Shown one piece after another: positions 9,044-16,762 of a stretch of 64,000 nt of DNA. The translations under genes and the position numbers were made by a program. The DNA is taken from NCBI RefSeq assembly GCF_900111735.1, contig NZ_FOHW01000011.1, forward strand, positions 88,327 to 152,326, read 5' to 3'. Origin of the DNA: Pseudomonas graminis (GTDB lineage: Bacteria; Pseudomonadota; Gammaproteobacteria; Pseudomonadales; Pseudomonadaceae). The first letter of the stretch is position 1; each line of letters starts with the position of its first letter. The notes under the pieces are model-generated. The model saw only the letters and a list, made by a program, of their open reading frames with translations. It was not told the DNA's origin and did no database searches.

Positions 9044-9639
9044 GCCTTACACAGGTACGCCACTGGGTATTTGACATGGACGGCACGCTGACCGTCGCCG
9101 CCCATGATTTTCCAGCCATCAAACGCGCGCTGGATATCCCTCAGGAGGACGACATCCTCGGGCATCTCGCTGCGCTGCCGGCCGACGTCGCGGCGGCCAA
9201 ACATGCCTGGCTGCTGGAGCACGAGCGTGCGGTGGCGATTGAGTCCAAACCCGCGACGGGGGCTGTCGAATTGGTGAGGGAGCTGGCAGGGCGGGGTTAT
9301 CGGCTCGGTATCCTGACTCGCAATGCACGGGAGCTTGCCCATGTGACGCTGGAGGCCATTGGCATCGCGGACTGCTTTGCGGTGGACGACGTGCTCGGTC
9401 GCGACGAAGCGGCGCCGAAACCCGATCCGGGTGGCCTCCTGAAGCTGGCGCAAGCGTGGAATGTGCAGCCTTCGGAAATGGTGATGGTGGGTGACTATCA
9501 GTTCGACCTGGCCTGCGGCCGCGCGGCAGGCACCCAGACCGTACTGGTCAATCTCCCGGAAAACCCGTGGCCAGAACTGACCGACTGGCATGCGGAGGAT
9601 TGCGTGGCGTTGCGGGAGATGATTGGCGCGAGTCGCTGA
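9040..9639 (+). CDS. HAD-superfamily (subfamily IA) phosphatase
   Basis: A 199-residue hydrolase with the four HAD motifs: DMDGTLT at residues 12-18 (nucleophile Asp), an I-L-T-R-N motif II, a conserved Lys in the A-P-K-P-D-P block (motif III) and MVGDYQFDL (motif IV). An N-terminal helical cap follows motif I. Such enzymes dephosphorylate phosphoglycolate, sugar phosphates or related small substrates. The start is fixed by the four-base overlap with tesB. The longer open frame from 8902 lies inside tesB and is not used. Confidence 0.9.
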   Translation: MSLTQVRHWVFDMDGTLTVAAHDFPAIKRALDIPQEDDILGHLAALPADVAAAKHAWLLEHERAVAIESKPATGAVELVRELAGRGYRLGILTRNARELAHVTLEAIGIADCFAVDDVLGRDEAAPKPDPGGLLKLAQAWNVQPSEMVMVGDYQFDLACGRAAGTQTVLVNLPENPWPELTDWHAEDCVALREMIGASR

Positions 9640-9685
9640 TGCGGCGGCGTTCAATCGGTAAGGTCCGGCGTGCGGCAAATCCCTT

Positions 9686-9906
9686 CTAGGAGCGCGCTTG
9701 CCCGCGAAGGCGTCTTGTCAGGAACATCAATGGCGACTGACACACCGCGATCGCGGGCAAGCGCGCTCCTACAGGTTTCGCGGCGCCTCTAAACTTCGGT
9801 TTAGACGCTGATCCAATTGTAGGAGCGCGCTTGCCCGCGAAGGCGATCTTGCTGCGACACCTTTGTCGCCTGACTAGACTCGTTCGCCAGCAAGCCGGCT
9901 CCTACA
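9686..9906. repeat. Cluster of REP palindromes
   Basis: Four units fill the 325-base gap between converging genes. GGAGCGCGCTTGCCCGCGA occurs forward at about 9689-9707 and 9821-9840 and in reverse complement at about 9751-9774. A related TTCGCCAGCAAGCCGGCTCC unit in reverse sense ends at 9906. The alternating orientations make BIME-like doublets. Confidence 0.85.
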
Positions 9907-9964
9907 GGGAATTGATGCAAGGCGCGAAGGCGTTATCGCCCAGCGCCTCCCTCAAAACACTAAG

Positions 9965-10954
9965 TCAATTAGCCTTAAAAAGCGCCGTCTGCCCTTCAGG
10001 TGAGGTGAAGATCGCGTCGCCGTTGTGCCCGACGTTTTTCACTTCAACCAGGCGTTGATTCAAGCCTTCCGGATGACGCTTGGTGAGGTAGTCGAAATAG
10101 TTGTGACCACGGGCCAGACGCTGTGGCCCTTGGGCTTCGGCACCGCAATCCTTGTCCAGCGCCGGATGGTCCGGATCGGTGTCCAGCTCGCCCAGAAGAT
10201 AAGTAATGTCCCGCTTTACGTACGCAGCCTCCAGCTCAGCCGGTGTTTCCTTGCCGGCATAGGCTGGCAGCTTGTTCAGGCCGTACTTCCATGTGTCGAA
10301 GGTCGGGCAGCTTGCCGCATCAACCGGCACAGGCCGAGTCGCATCGAAATATGCATACGAGGATGGGTTGGCGATCACATAGCGCAGCTTGATGCCTTCC
10401 TTCTTCAGCAATGCATCTTCCTTGCCGCCAATCATTGCGTAGCGCTGCACCACTTGAGCACCGCCCGAATGGCCAGCGATCACGATCTCCTTCAAGTTGG
10501 GAAACAGCTTGCTGTCACTCAAACGTTTGAGGATGTGATCGATGACCACAAAAGAGCTGACCGGCTTGGAGCCCAACGACTTCTCGCCCGCCATCCAGTC
10601 ATTGGTGTGCCAGCGCAGCACCGATTCGGGCAGGCGGTGCTGTGCAATGTCTTTTTCATCGAGAAATTGCGGCGCGATTAGCAGCGTTTTCGAGCGCTGG
10701 CGTGACTGGTTGGCCGCACGCTCGACACTGCGCAGGTAGGTTTGAGCATTGCGCAGCCGGCCGTGAAAAACGATAACGACCTGCTGGACCTGCGGGCTGG
10801 GACGAACCCAGCTCTGGCTCAGGCCGAGCGTGGCCTGGGTCGTCCCGTTGATCTGCAGCCGGTCGGGGCTGATGGATTTAACCGCCTGATCCGCTGCATG
10901 AGCATTGAGGCTCATCAGGGTGCCCAACAACAGGATCGAAAGCGGTTTCATCAT
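9965..10954 (-). CDS. Secreted alpha/beta hydrolase
   Basis: About 329 residues with a signal peptide (MKPLSILLLGTLMSLNAHAA) and an alpha/beta-hydrolase core. The nucleophile elbow G-H-S-G-G lies near residues 160-165 and a V-F-H-G oxyanion-side motif near residue 63. A late N-V-G-H-N-G segment could supply the catalytic His. Homologues are annotated loosely as esterases or PHB-depolymerase-like; the substrate is unknown. The start is one of two adjacent ATGs (10954 or 10951); upstream residues of the open frame overlap ypfJ and are rejected. It follows ypfJ on the same strand with a gap of about four bases, so the two are probably cotranscribed. Confidence 0.82.
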   Translation of the reverse strand: MMKPLSILLLGTLMSLNAHAADQAVKSISPDRLQINGTTQATLGLSQSWVRPSPQVQQVVIVFHGRLRNAQTYLRSVERAANQSRQRSKTLLIAPQFLDEKDIAQHRLPESVLRWHTNDWMAGEKSLGSKPVSSFVVIDHILKRLSDSKLFPNLKEIVIAGHSGGAQVVQRYAMIGGKEDALLKKEGIKLRYVIANPSSYAYFDATRPVPVDAASCPTFDTWKYGLNKLPAYAGKETPAELEAAYVKRDITYLLGELDTDPDHPALDKDCGAEAQGPQRLARGHNYFDYLTKRHPEGLNQRLVEVKNVGHNGDAIFTSPEGQTALFKAN

Positions 10955-10958
10955 GTGA

Positions 10959-11852
10959 TCAGAGGCTCTTGGCGGCGAACGTATCGCATTGGTTGATTTG
11001 TCCTGCGGCAAAACCTGTCTTGAACCAGCGGACCCGCTGGGCAGAAGTGCCGTGGGTAAACGAGTCTGGCACGACCCGGCCCTGACCCTGTTGCTGCAAG
11101 CGGTCGTCGCCAATGGCGTTGGCGGCGTTCAGCGCCTCTTCAATATCACCCGGCTCCAGCCAGTTCAAACGCTTTTGTGCGTTGTTGGCCCAAACGCCTG
11201 CCAGGCAGTCAGCCTGAAGCTCCTGACGCACCAGCAAACCGTTGTCACCTTCCATTTTCATACCGCGTTGGCGGGCGGCGTCAACTTTAGCCGAAACCCC
11301 CAGCAAGGTCTGCACATGATGGCCAACTTCGTGGGCAATCACGTAAGCCTGAGCGAAATCTCCCGCCGCTTTAAAGCGCTGACTCATTTCACGGAAAAAC
11401 TCCATGTCCAGGTACACGCGCTGGTCAGCCGGGCAGTAGAAAGGGCCGCTCGCCGAAGACGCCGAACCACACGCCGATTGCACCCGACCGCTGAACAGAA
11501 TCAAGGCGGGTGCCTTGTACTGGCTCCCCATTTGCTGGAACACCTGCTGCCACGTGTCCTCGGTGTCGCCCAGGATCGCGCGCACGAAGTCGGCCTGCTC
11601 GTCATTGGCCGGTGGCGCCTGGCGCGTTTGCGGATTGACCGCTGCGGTCTGCTCCGAACCCATCTGGCCGGTGATCTCACCCAGAATCCGCATCGGGTCC
11701 TGCCCGGTCAGCAGGCCGATTGCGACGATGATCACAATCCCGCCAAGCCCCAACCCCTTGCCGCCAATGCGCATCCCGCCGCCACCGCCACCCCCGGAAT
11801 CGCCACGTGCGTCCACGACGTTGTCACTGCGACGTCCTTTTTTCCATAGCAT
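10959..11852 (-). CDS. ypfJ: YpfJ-family neutral zinc metallopeptidase
   Basis: A 297-residue membrane-anchored protein. It begins MLWKKGRRSDNVVDARGD, then a Gly run, one TM segment at about residues 35-50 and a zincin domain with H-E-V-G-H-H (His174, His178). YpfJ proteins are predicted periplasmic metalloproteases of unknown target, often mentioned with cell-envelope genes. ATG 11852 is chosen because AGAGGA precedes it and the family N-terminus starts exactly there. The downstream hydrolase gene follows closely. Confidence 0.9.
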   Translation of the reverse strand: MLWKKGRRSDNVVDARGDSGGGGGGGMRIGGKGLGLGGIVIIVAIGLLTGQDPMRILGEITGQMGSEQTAAVNPQTRQAPPANDEQADFVRAILGDTEDTWQQVFQQMGSQYKAPALILFSGRVQSACGSASSASGPFYCPADQRVYLDMEFFREMSQRFKAAGDFAQAYVIAHEVGHHVQTLLGVSAKVDAARQRGMKMEGDNGLLVRQELQADCLAGVWANNAQKRLNWLEPGDIEEALNAANAIGDDRLQQQGQGRVVPDSFTHGTSAQRVRWFKTGFAAGQINQCDTFAAKSL

Positions 11853-11886
11853 GGGGGAATCCTCTTTTTGGTCGTGTGGGAAGTGT

Positions 11887-11908
11887 AGACGGCGGGCGTG
11901 CGCCGTCT
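11887..11908. other. Hairpin in the ypfJ leader / 3' flank of the immunity array
   Basis: The arms AGACGGCG and CGCCGTCT enclose a six-base loop. The hairpin lies about 35 bases before ypfJ and about 170 bases after the last array gene on the same strand. There is no T-run, so it could be a weak terminator for the array or a leader structure of ypfJ. Confidence 0.4.
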
Positions 11909-12080
11909 GGTCTGCTGGACTAAGAGAGGAGGGGAGGGGGAATAGTTCGCGAATCGGTTCTTCAGAGGTATCGCTGACCTGCAAAGCTTGTTGATGGAGG
12001 TTGGCAGCTCAGTACCTTCATTTTCATTTTTCAATCTGCGGAGAAGTAGACCCATGCCAAGGTAGCGCCCTTTGAGTGCG

Positions 12081-12461
12081 CTAATGAGGGGCGCGAAAAT
12101 AATAGAGCAGTCCGCTACTCACACTGATGAGAATCATCGAGCCATAAATTATCCGCACTCCCCAAAGCAGTCGGCGAGGTAATTTGAGAAGCTTTTGCCT
12201 GGGAATGCGCTCCTGCCTCCAGAAAATTTCAGGTGCGACTGCAACAAGCATCACGAACGTTTCCCTCATTCTTCGTCCGAAAAAACTGTCTCCGTAGAAT
12301 TCTCGATTCAATGAGAACATTTCAATGTCGCATAGGTAGTTTTCGATTTTTTCCAAGTTGATGTAGAAGAAGATATAGTAGCCGGCGAGATGTAAGGCCG
12401 TGATTACTGTCAAAATGAGTGCCAAGAGTCCGGCAGGGATATCTACCATTACTGCGCCCAT
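12081..12461 (-). CDS. Putative T6SS immunity protein, two-TM, group B (copy 3 of array 1)
   Basis: A 126-residue membrane protein with TM helices at about residues 6-30 and 98-120 and a cytosolic or periplasmic loop between. It shares an unusual pattern with four other genes in the window: I-E-x-x-L-x-D-I-E-M, then G-R-R-M-R-E, a Pro about 12 residues on, and a K-L-x-K-L-P segment before TM2. The start ATG 12461 is supported because it overlaps by 13 bases the stop of an effector 3' remnant (12449-12498), exactly as the two group-B immunity genes at 38482 and 39117 do. The bases are AT-richer than those of neighbouring housekeeping genes. The immunity function is inferred from position and topology. 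Confidence 0.7.
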   Translation of the reverse strand: MGAVMVDIPAGLLALILTVITALHLAGYYIFFYINLEKIENYLCDIEMFSLNREFYGDSFFGRRMRETFVMLVAVAPEIFWRQERIPRQKLLKLPRRLLWGVRIIYGSMILISVSSGLLYYFRAPH

Positions 12462-12498
12462 TCATAGAGATATTCGTCGGTCATTTCTGTCACTTCTC
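12449..12498 (-). pseudogene. Effector 3'-end footprint (encodes ...E-Y-L-Y-E-W-A-Q stop)
   Basis: In the gap between two immunity-like genes the minus strand encodes VREVTEMTDEYLYEWAQ followed by TAA, though the first one or two codons of that stretch lie in the preceding gene's stop. The spacing and the terminal Y-E-W match the C-termini of the two intact effectors (Y-E-W-M-P-K and Y-E-W-T-P). Only about 16 codons remain, starting directly after the preceding immunity gene. The footprint is tiny, so homology rests on position, the 13-base overlap with the next gene and the Y-E-W signature. Confidence 0.6.
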
Positions 12499-12864
12499 TC
12501 ACTGTGCTTTGATAAAGGCATAAAGTCCGATCATGCACACAAATACTGTGTTTAGATTGATGTAGAGCCAGAGTATCCAGGCCCTTAAATGTGGTGGCAC
12601 TCTTAAGTTTGCGTCTTTTGAAATATCTCCACGGAGGTACATCAAATGCGGAAAAGTAAGGAGGACAGTCCCCATGTTCATGCGCATCTGTCTTCCAATA
12701 ATGCCGTCGCCCCACATCCTTCGAGCATCAGATATGCATCTGCAGTCATTTAGATAACTTTCAATTACCTCTATTTTTCTGTAGCAAAAAATTGTCATCG
12801 CTAAGGCGGTCGCGATCATCCAAAAGGACATTGCCATTGACAGTAGGTCAATTAATAGATGCAT
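12499..12864 (-). CDS. Putative T6SS immunity protein, two-TM, group A (copy 2 of array 1)
   Basis: A 121-residue membrane protein with TM helices near residues 5-28 and 95-117. The loop carries I-E-x-Y-L-N-D-C-R-C-I-S-D-A-R, W-G-D-G-I-I-G-R-Q-M-R-M-N-M and P-P-H-L-R-A-W-I, closely matching the gene at 13198-13566 and more distantly the group-B genes. ATG 12864 begins three bases after the TGA of an effector remnant. Base composition is AT-rich for this genome, a usual sign of exchanged effector/immunity DNA. It is an orphan: its presumed effector survives only as the remnant upstream. Confidence 0.68.
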   Translation of the reverse strand: MHLLIDLLSMAMSFWMIATALAMTIFCYRKIEVIESYLNDCRCISDARRMWGDGIIGRQMRMNMGTVLLTFPHLMYLRGDISKDANLRVPPHLRAWILWLYINLNTVFVCMIGLYAFIKAQ

Positions 12865-12867
12865 TGT

Positions 12868-13139
12868 TCAAGGTACCCAGTCATAAACCAATTCGCCCGT
12901 AACCTCGCCAAAAGCCTCACCGATTTTGCCGCCGCCGAACCCTCCAACCAGTCCACCAATTATTCCGCAGCCAAGAACGCTCAGCCCACTCAAGGGGGCT
13001 ACAAACACGGCGATGCTAAAGTTGGTAAACGCATAGGCCCCTGCGGCTGGGCTGGTTGATGAACTCCGGCCGGGCAATCGGTATTCCGCGTGCTACCGAC
13101 AGTAGGTACAGCCAATCAATGTCTTCCAGTGTTTTCTGT
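12868..13139 (-). pseudogene. Degraded glycine-zipper effector (internal deletion and frameshift)
   Basis: Two effector pieces survive. From 13139 to 13051 the minus strand reads QKTLEDIDWLYLLSVARG then IPIARPEFINQ, matching the mid-region of both intact effectors. From about 13025 to 12868 another frame gives V-L-G-C-G-I-I-G-G-L-V-G-G-F-G-G-G and ends E-L-V-Y-D-W-V-P stop, matching the effector C-terminus. About 100 residues between the two blocks are missing and the frame changes at the junction (13030-13050), so no functional protein is made. The final stop lies three bases before the next immunity gene. Confidence 0.8.
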
Positions 13140-13197
13140 CATTTTCGCTGCAGCAACTATCTTGCTCGTCAGTTCAAACCCTTCAGGTTGTAGGCTC

Positions 13198-13566
13198 TCA
13201 ACGGTTTTTTATTACCCACACTAATACGGCCAGGCAGAAACAATTAACGAAAAGCCAACCGTAAATTACCCAAATCCACCATTTCAGATGGCGAGGAACA
13301 CAGAGGTGCGCATTTCTTGGGGCATGGCCCCGCCGGTACATCTCCCTGGGCAGCGTAATCACTGTCACAACCATATTTAATCGCATGTGCCTGCCAATTA
13401 ATCCCCCTTGCCAAAGAGCCCTTGTGTCACTGATGCACTTGCAGTCAGACAGCAGGCTTTCAAGGTGGTTAATGTATTTGTGAGTGAACCAAATCATTAC
13501 GAAGATATTGATCCACATCGATGTTATTAAAATTAGCCCCAGGGGACCCGTTGGGTGTGGGCTCAT
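13198..13566 (-). CDS. Putative cognate T6SS immunity protein, two-TM, group A (copy 1 of array 1)
   Basis: A 122-residue protein (MSPHPTGPLGLILITSMWIN...) with TM helices near residues 9-32 and 95-118. The loop shares L-E-S-L-L-S-D-C-K-C-I-S-D-T-R, I-G-R-H-M-R-L-N-M and a V-P-R-H-L-K-W-W-I segment with the gene at 12499-12864. ATG 13566 overlaps the effector TGA by four bases (ATGA), implying translational coupling and a matched effector/immunity pair. A membrane location suits protection from a membrane-inserting toxin. The longer open frame to 13815 lies inside the effector gene and is discarded. The function is inferred. Confidence 0.75.
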   Translation of the reverse strand: MSPHPTGPLGLILITSMWINIFVMIWFTHKYINHLESLLSDCKCISDTRALWQGGLIGRHMRLNMVVTVITLPREMYRRGHAPRNAHLCVPRHLKWWIWVIYGWLFVNCFCLAVLVWVIKNR

Positions 13567-14516
13567 TTCGGCATCCACTCGTAGATCATCTCGCCGAAGT
13601 CTTCGCCCACGATCTCGCCGCCAACCCCACCGCCGTAGCCCCCTATCATTCCACCAACAATGCCGCATCCCAATGCGCCTATTCCTCCAGTAGGGGCTCC
13701 CAATATCGCCATGCAAATGGGCCCAATAACTACAGCCCCAGCAGAGCCCCCTGCCATCCCTCCCACAACGCCGGATACCAGCTTGATCCCTCCAACGTAC
13801 TTCGCTTTGGTGCAATCATCCGCCCGCCCCAGGGAGCAAGCTTCTCTAAGCTCAAGGTAAGCCGAAAAACTGCTAAGTCCGATCCCAATCGCCGTCCCAT
13901 GCTTCAACAACTTAGCCGCCTTGGCTATCTTCGCAACTCGCTCTGCATATCCTTGAATCTCGCCCGTATGCAGATAACTCTTGGTCGACAACCCCAGCAT
14001 CTTCTTTAGAGAGCCTCTTTTGCGTAAGCCCGTCCCCCAGCGAGCAATGCCTTCCAGTTGCTTATCAAGCGTGGCAAACAGCGCTCGTCGCTGGTTGATG
14101 AACTCTTGCCGGGCAATGGGTGTTCCGCGCGCCAGCGACAGTTTGTAAAGCCGCTCGATCTCTTCCAGGGTTTTCTTCACGCCCTCCAGGTGCTTGCCCC
14201 AACTCCCGGTGGCAGCGCCAATACCCAGCGATCCATAACTGAGCATGTTCTGCAGCAAGTCGTAGTTCTCGATGAGCTGGCTGCCCGCGCCTTTCACTTG
14301 ACGATGGACGTTACGCGCCAGGTTCATCAGCTCTTTCTCTTCCGCCGTGAGAGTGCCGTTTGAACCGTCGCTGACAATCACCAGCTGGCCCGGCATCACC
14401 ACAACGTTTCGAATGTGCGCGTTAAGCACATCGAACTTCGCACCCCCGCTCACCCGTGCCTTGAGTGTGAAATAGGTCTGTATGCGGTCATTGATAAACA
14501 CATAGGGCTTGGACAC
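13563..14516 (-). CDS. Putative Hcp-dependent T6SS effector with glycine-zipper C-terminus (effector 1)
   Basis: A 317-residue protein encoded nine bases after hcp. Residues 1-60 look like a compact beta/alpha module with a LysM-like ring (V-L-N-A-H-I-R-N-V-V-V-M-P-G-Q-L-V-I-V); 60-240 are mostly helical and charged. Residues 242-300 form a Gly/Ala-rich hydrophobic stretch with G-x-x-x-G spacing, typical of membrane-inserting glycine zippers. The start is GTG 14516 with SD GAGGA overlapping the hcp stop. There is no signal peptide, as expected for cargo in an Hcp tube. By analogy with the P. aeruginosa pore-forming effector Tse4, I infer pore formation in a rival's inner membrane. A near copy lies at 37544-38494. 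Confidence 0.75.
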   Translation of the reverse strand: MSKPYVFINDRIQTYFTLKARVSGGAKFDVLNAHIRNVVVMPGQLVIVSDGSNGTLTAEEKELMNLARNVHRQVKGAGSQLIENYDLLQNMLSYGSLGIGAATGSWGKHLEGVKKTLEEIERLYKLSLARGTPIARQEFINQRRALFATLDKQLEGIARWGTGLRKRGSLKKMLGLSTKSYLHTGEIQGYAERVAKIAKAAKLLKHGTAIGIGLSSFSAYLELREACSLGRADDCTKAKYVGGIKLVSGVVGGMAGGSAGAVVIGPICMAILGAPTGGIGALGCGIVGGMIGGYGGGVGGEIVGEDFGEMIYEWMPK

Positions 14517-14525
14517 GGGCTGTCC

Positions 14526-15014
14526 TCAACTAAAGCGCTTGTTGGCGATGCGGTCCCAGCCGCCGACTACATTGCCGGCTGCCGCCCCGTCGCTGCGTTT
14601 CTGCTGGGTGTACAGAATGCGGACGCGGCCGAAGTTGATTTGCACGTGTTCCAGGGGCTCGCCGCTTTCACCGCTTTGGCTGAAGTCAGAAATGATGACT
14701 TCTTCGAGGCGCACTTCGTAGTACTTCAACTTATCTCCACCGGCGCGGTAGAGGGACAAGGTCAGGTCCTTGATGTGCGTACCCGCGCAACTGGCTTCAA
14801 ACAACGCAGCGCTGGATTTATCCAGGCGCTTGCTGAAGCTGAAGTCGCTGAGGCTGGCCCGACCCGAGCCCGCGCCGCCGTTTGAGCTGGCGGTGGCCGA
14901 AGTGCTTTGGCTGACGCCGAAGTCGTAGGCCACGATTTCGATCCAGCCCTTGTTGCGCTCATCCAGCGACTCGCCGTCGATCCCGTCCAGCCTGATGAAT
15001 CCGTCAAATGCCAT
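14526..15014 (-). CDS. hcp: Hcp family type VI secretion tube protein (orphan locus)
   Basis: A 162-residue Hcp1-type protein that would form hexameric rings of the secreted T6SS tube and can chaperone small effectors in its lumen. It opens MAFDGFIRLDGIDGESLDE and has the K-G-W-I-E-I-V-A-Y-D-F-G strand, the H-I-K-D-L-T-L-S-L-Y-R-A-G block and a C-terminal I-L-Y-T-Q-Q-K region. ATG 15014 is chosen from the family N-terminus and SD AAGGA; upstream codons of the open frame lie in the leader hairpin. No other T6SS core genes (tssA-M) are near, so this is an auxiliary hcp-effector-immunity island that relies on a T6SS apparatus elsewhere. Confidence 0.93.
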   Translation of the reverse strand: MAFDGFIRLDGIDGESLDERNKGWIEIVAYDFGVSQSTSATASSNGGAGSGRASLSDFSFSKRLDKSSAALFEASCAGTHIKDLTLSLYRAGGDKLKYYEVRLEEVIISDFSQSGESGEPLEHVQINFGRVRILYTQQKRSDGAAAGNVVGGWDRIANKRFS

Positions 15015-15022
15015 GCCGCGTG

Positions 15023-15050
15023 TCCTTGCTGAGTTCAGATCCAGCAAGGA
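15023..15050 (-). promoter_or_regulatory. hcp leader hairpin sequestering the Shine-Dalgarno site
   Basis: On the minus strand TCCTTGCT and AGCAAGGA are perfect 8-base arms with a 12-base loop that begins GGAT. The 3' arm contains the hcp SD (AAGGA), so the stem would block translation. A GGA in the loop plus a GGA in the SD is the layout bound by RsmA/CsrA proteins. The same arms recur at 37504-37532 in front of effector 2. Regulation by RsmA is inferred. Confidence 0.65.
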
Positions 15051-15093
15051 TAGGGAGCGTATTCGTGGCTTTGAAGCGCCAAGAGGGGGGGCA

Positions 15094-15144
15094 AAAGTAC
15101 GATTCGGATCGGTCCTACGCTGGAGCCATAGCGCGTCTTACGGA
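15094..15144 (-). promoter_or_regulatory. Upstream block shared by both T6SS islands (copy 1)
   Basis: This 51-base block upstream of hcp is identical at 48 of 51 positions to 37411-37461 upstream of effector 2. At its distal end the imperfect palindrome CGGAATCTTCCG appears (degenerate in the second copy). It most likely holds the common promoter or activator site; I could not assign a sigma factor. Confidence 0.6.
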
Positions 15145-15252
15145 AGATTCCGTCAGGGTGATGTTCGCGGCAGTGATCTGTCGAAAAGGTGGGAAATAGC
15201 TGTATTCGCTGCTGGCGCAGAGGGTGCGCGCCAACAGCTAAAACCACATGGG

Positions 15253-16545
15253 TTAGACCCTCGCCGTCTGCTTCTCGGTGGTCTCGACCGGCGAGGCATC
15301 GGCGAAGTGGTTCACCTGGCGCAGGGCCTTGAAGCCAACCATCCAGGCGCCAACGACACCCAGTGTGCACAGGCCGCCGATGATCGCAGCGGGCACGGCA
15401 CCCCACAGCGCTGCGCTGCTCCCGGCGCGGAATTCGCCCAGCTCGTTGGACGAACCGATAAACAGCATATTCACCGCATTGACCCGTCCGCGCATGTCGT
15501 CCGGCGTCGAGAACTGCACCAGCGTGGAGCGAATGTAGACGCTGACCATGTCCGCCGCACCGGCAATCATCAAAGCGAGCAGCGACAGCCAGAACAGGGT
15601 CGACAGGGCGAACACCAGATTGGCGACACCGAACACCGCGACGGCGATGAACATGACCAGACCGACGTGTCGATCAAAAGGCCGGAAGCTCAGGTACAGA
15701 CCGGTGCTGACCTCCCCCAGACTCATTGCACTGCGCAGCGCGCCCAGCCCTTGCGGCCCCAGGTGCAGCACTTCATGGGCATAAATCGGTAACAGCGCCA
15801 CCACGCCGCCGAGCAGCACGGCGAACAGGTCCAGGGAAATGGTGCCGAGGATGATCGGCCGCGAGCGGATGAAGGCGATGCCCGCGGTAAAGCGCTTCCA
15901 GGCCGTGGACTCGAGAATCTGCTTCTTGCCGGCATAGAGCACCGGCACGCGGATCAGCAACAGTACGCCAGCGATGAAGCTGGCCATGCACACTGAGTAG
16001 GTCAAACCGCCGCCGCCCGCTGCATATAAGCCGCCGCCGACCAGAGGCCCGGCGATGGTGGCGATGCGCATGATCATGCTGTTCGTCGCGATGGCCGACG
16101 CTAGTTTTTCGCGCGGGACGACTTGCGGCAGGAGGCTCTGCAGCGCCGGCCCGGTGAACGCCCGTGCGCAACCGAACAAGGCCAGGGTGGCGTAGATCAG
16201 GCGTGTGTCTTGATGGTGCGTGACCGAGAACAGCATCAGCATCAGGCTGCACACCGCTTGGACCGACCAACTGATGGTCAGGATCATCTTGCGATCGTAG
16301 CGGTCGATCAGGTCGCCGGCCGGCATCAACAACAGCAGCATGGGAATGAACTGCGCGAGACCCACATACGCCAGCGAAATCGGGCTGCGAGTCATGTCGT
16401 AGACCTGCCAGGCGACGACCACTGCCTGAATCTGCATGGCGAAAACGGCAGCAAGGCGCGCAGTCAGGAAGGCGAAAAAACCGGGCAGCCGCAGGGCGCT
16501 TTTAGCGGAGGATTCAGAGGGCGGGGCGGGCGATTCGGAGCTCAA
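15253..16545 (-). CDS. MFS transporter, EntS-like
   Basis: A 430-residue major-facilitator protein with 12 predicted TM helices and the MFS_3 hallmarks: G-D-L-I-D-R-Y-D-R-K between TM2 and TM3, F-G-C-A-R-A-F-T-G-P-A in TM4 and D-D-M-R-G-R-V-N-A in the second half. Relatives export siderophores, macrolides or other compounds by proton antiport; no biosynthetic genes adjoin it, so the substrate is unknown. An N-terminal tail of about 20 residues, rich in S, P and A, is cytosolic. It stands alone, reads on the same strand as hcp, and lies upstream of it with a 240-base gap. Confidence 0.88.
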   Translation of the reverse strand: MSSESPAPPSESSAKSALRLPGFFAFLTARLAAVFAMQIQAVVVAWQVYDMTRSPISLAYVGLAQFIPMLLLLMPAGDLIDRYDRKMILTISWSVQAVCSLMLMLFSVTHHQDTRLIYATLALFGCARAFTGPALQSLLPQVVPREKLASAIATNSMIMRIATIAGPLVGGGLYAAGGGGLTYSVCMASFIAGVLLLIRVPVLYAGKKQILESTAWKRFTAGIAFIRSRPIILGTISLDLFAVLLGGVVALLPIYAHEVLHLGPQGLGALRSAMSLGEVSTGLYLSFRPFDRHVGLVMFIAVAVFGVANLVFALSTLFWLSLLALMIAGAADMVSVYIRSTLVQFSTPDDMRGRVNAVNMLFIGSSNELGEFRAGSSAALWGAVPAAIIGGLCTLGVVGAWMVGFKALRQVNHFADASPVETTEKQTARV

Positions 16546-16762
16546 GGCAAGGCATCCATCGAAGCGAAAGACGGCCGAGAGTTATACACCGGTCTGGCGC
16601 GGTTCGCCGCTAGCTGTCAGGAATTTAATGATGGATGGTGCGGGATATGCTGCGGGCGCATGGAGGTAGTGTGGGCGTTTGCAATTACCGCTATTCCCGG
16701 CTGAAGCCGGTCCCACTCAAACACCCTCTCCAGCTGAAGCCGGTTCTGCTGACACCTCGCTC

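Noticed and set aside
9686..9906. CRISPR-like array of repeats
   Set aside because: Units alternate in orientation, are unevenly spaced and match REP palindromes; there are no regular spacers and no cas genes.
13567..13815. N-terminal extension of the immunity gene at 13198
   Set aside because: It lies wholly inside the effector gene in another frame and is Arg/Trp-rich nonsense; the ATGA overlap gives the better start.
12081..15014. Prophage or integrative element carrying the effector array
   Set aside because: No integrase, transposase, tRNA or direct repeats at the edges; flanking genes are ordinary chromosomal genes.
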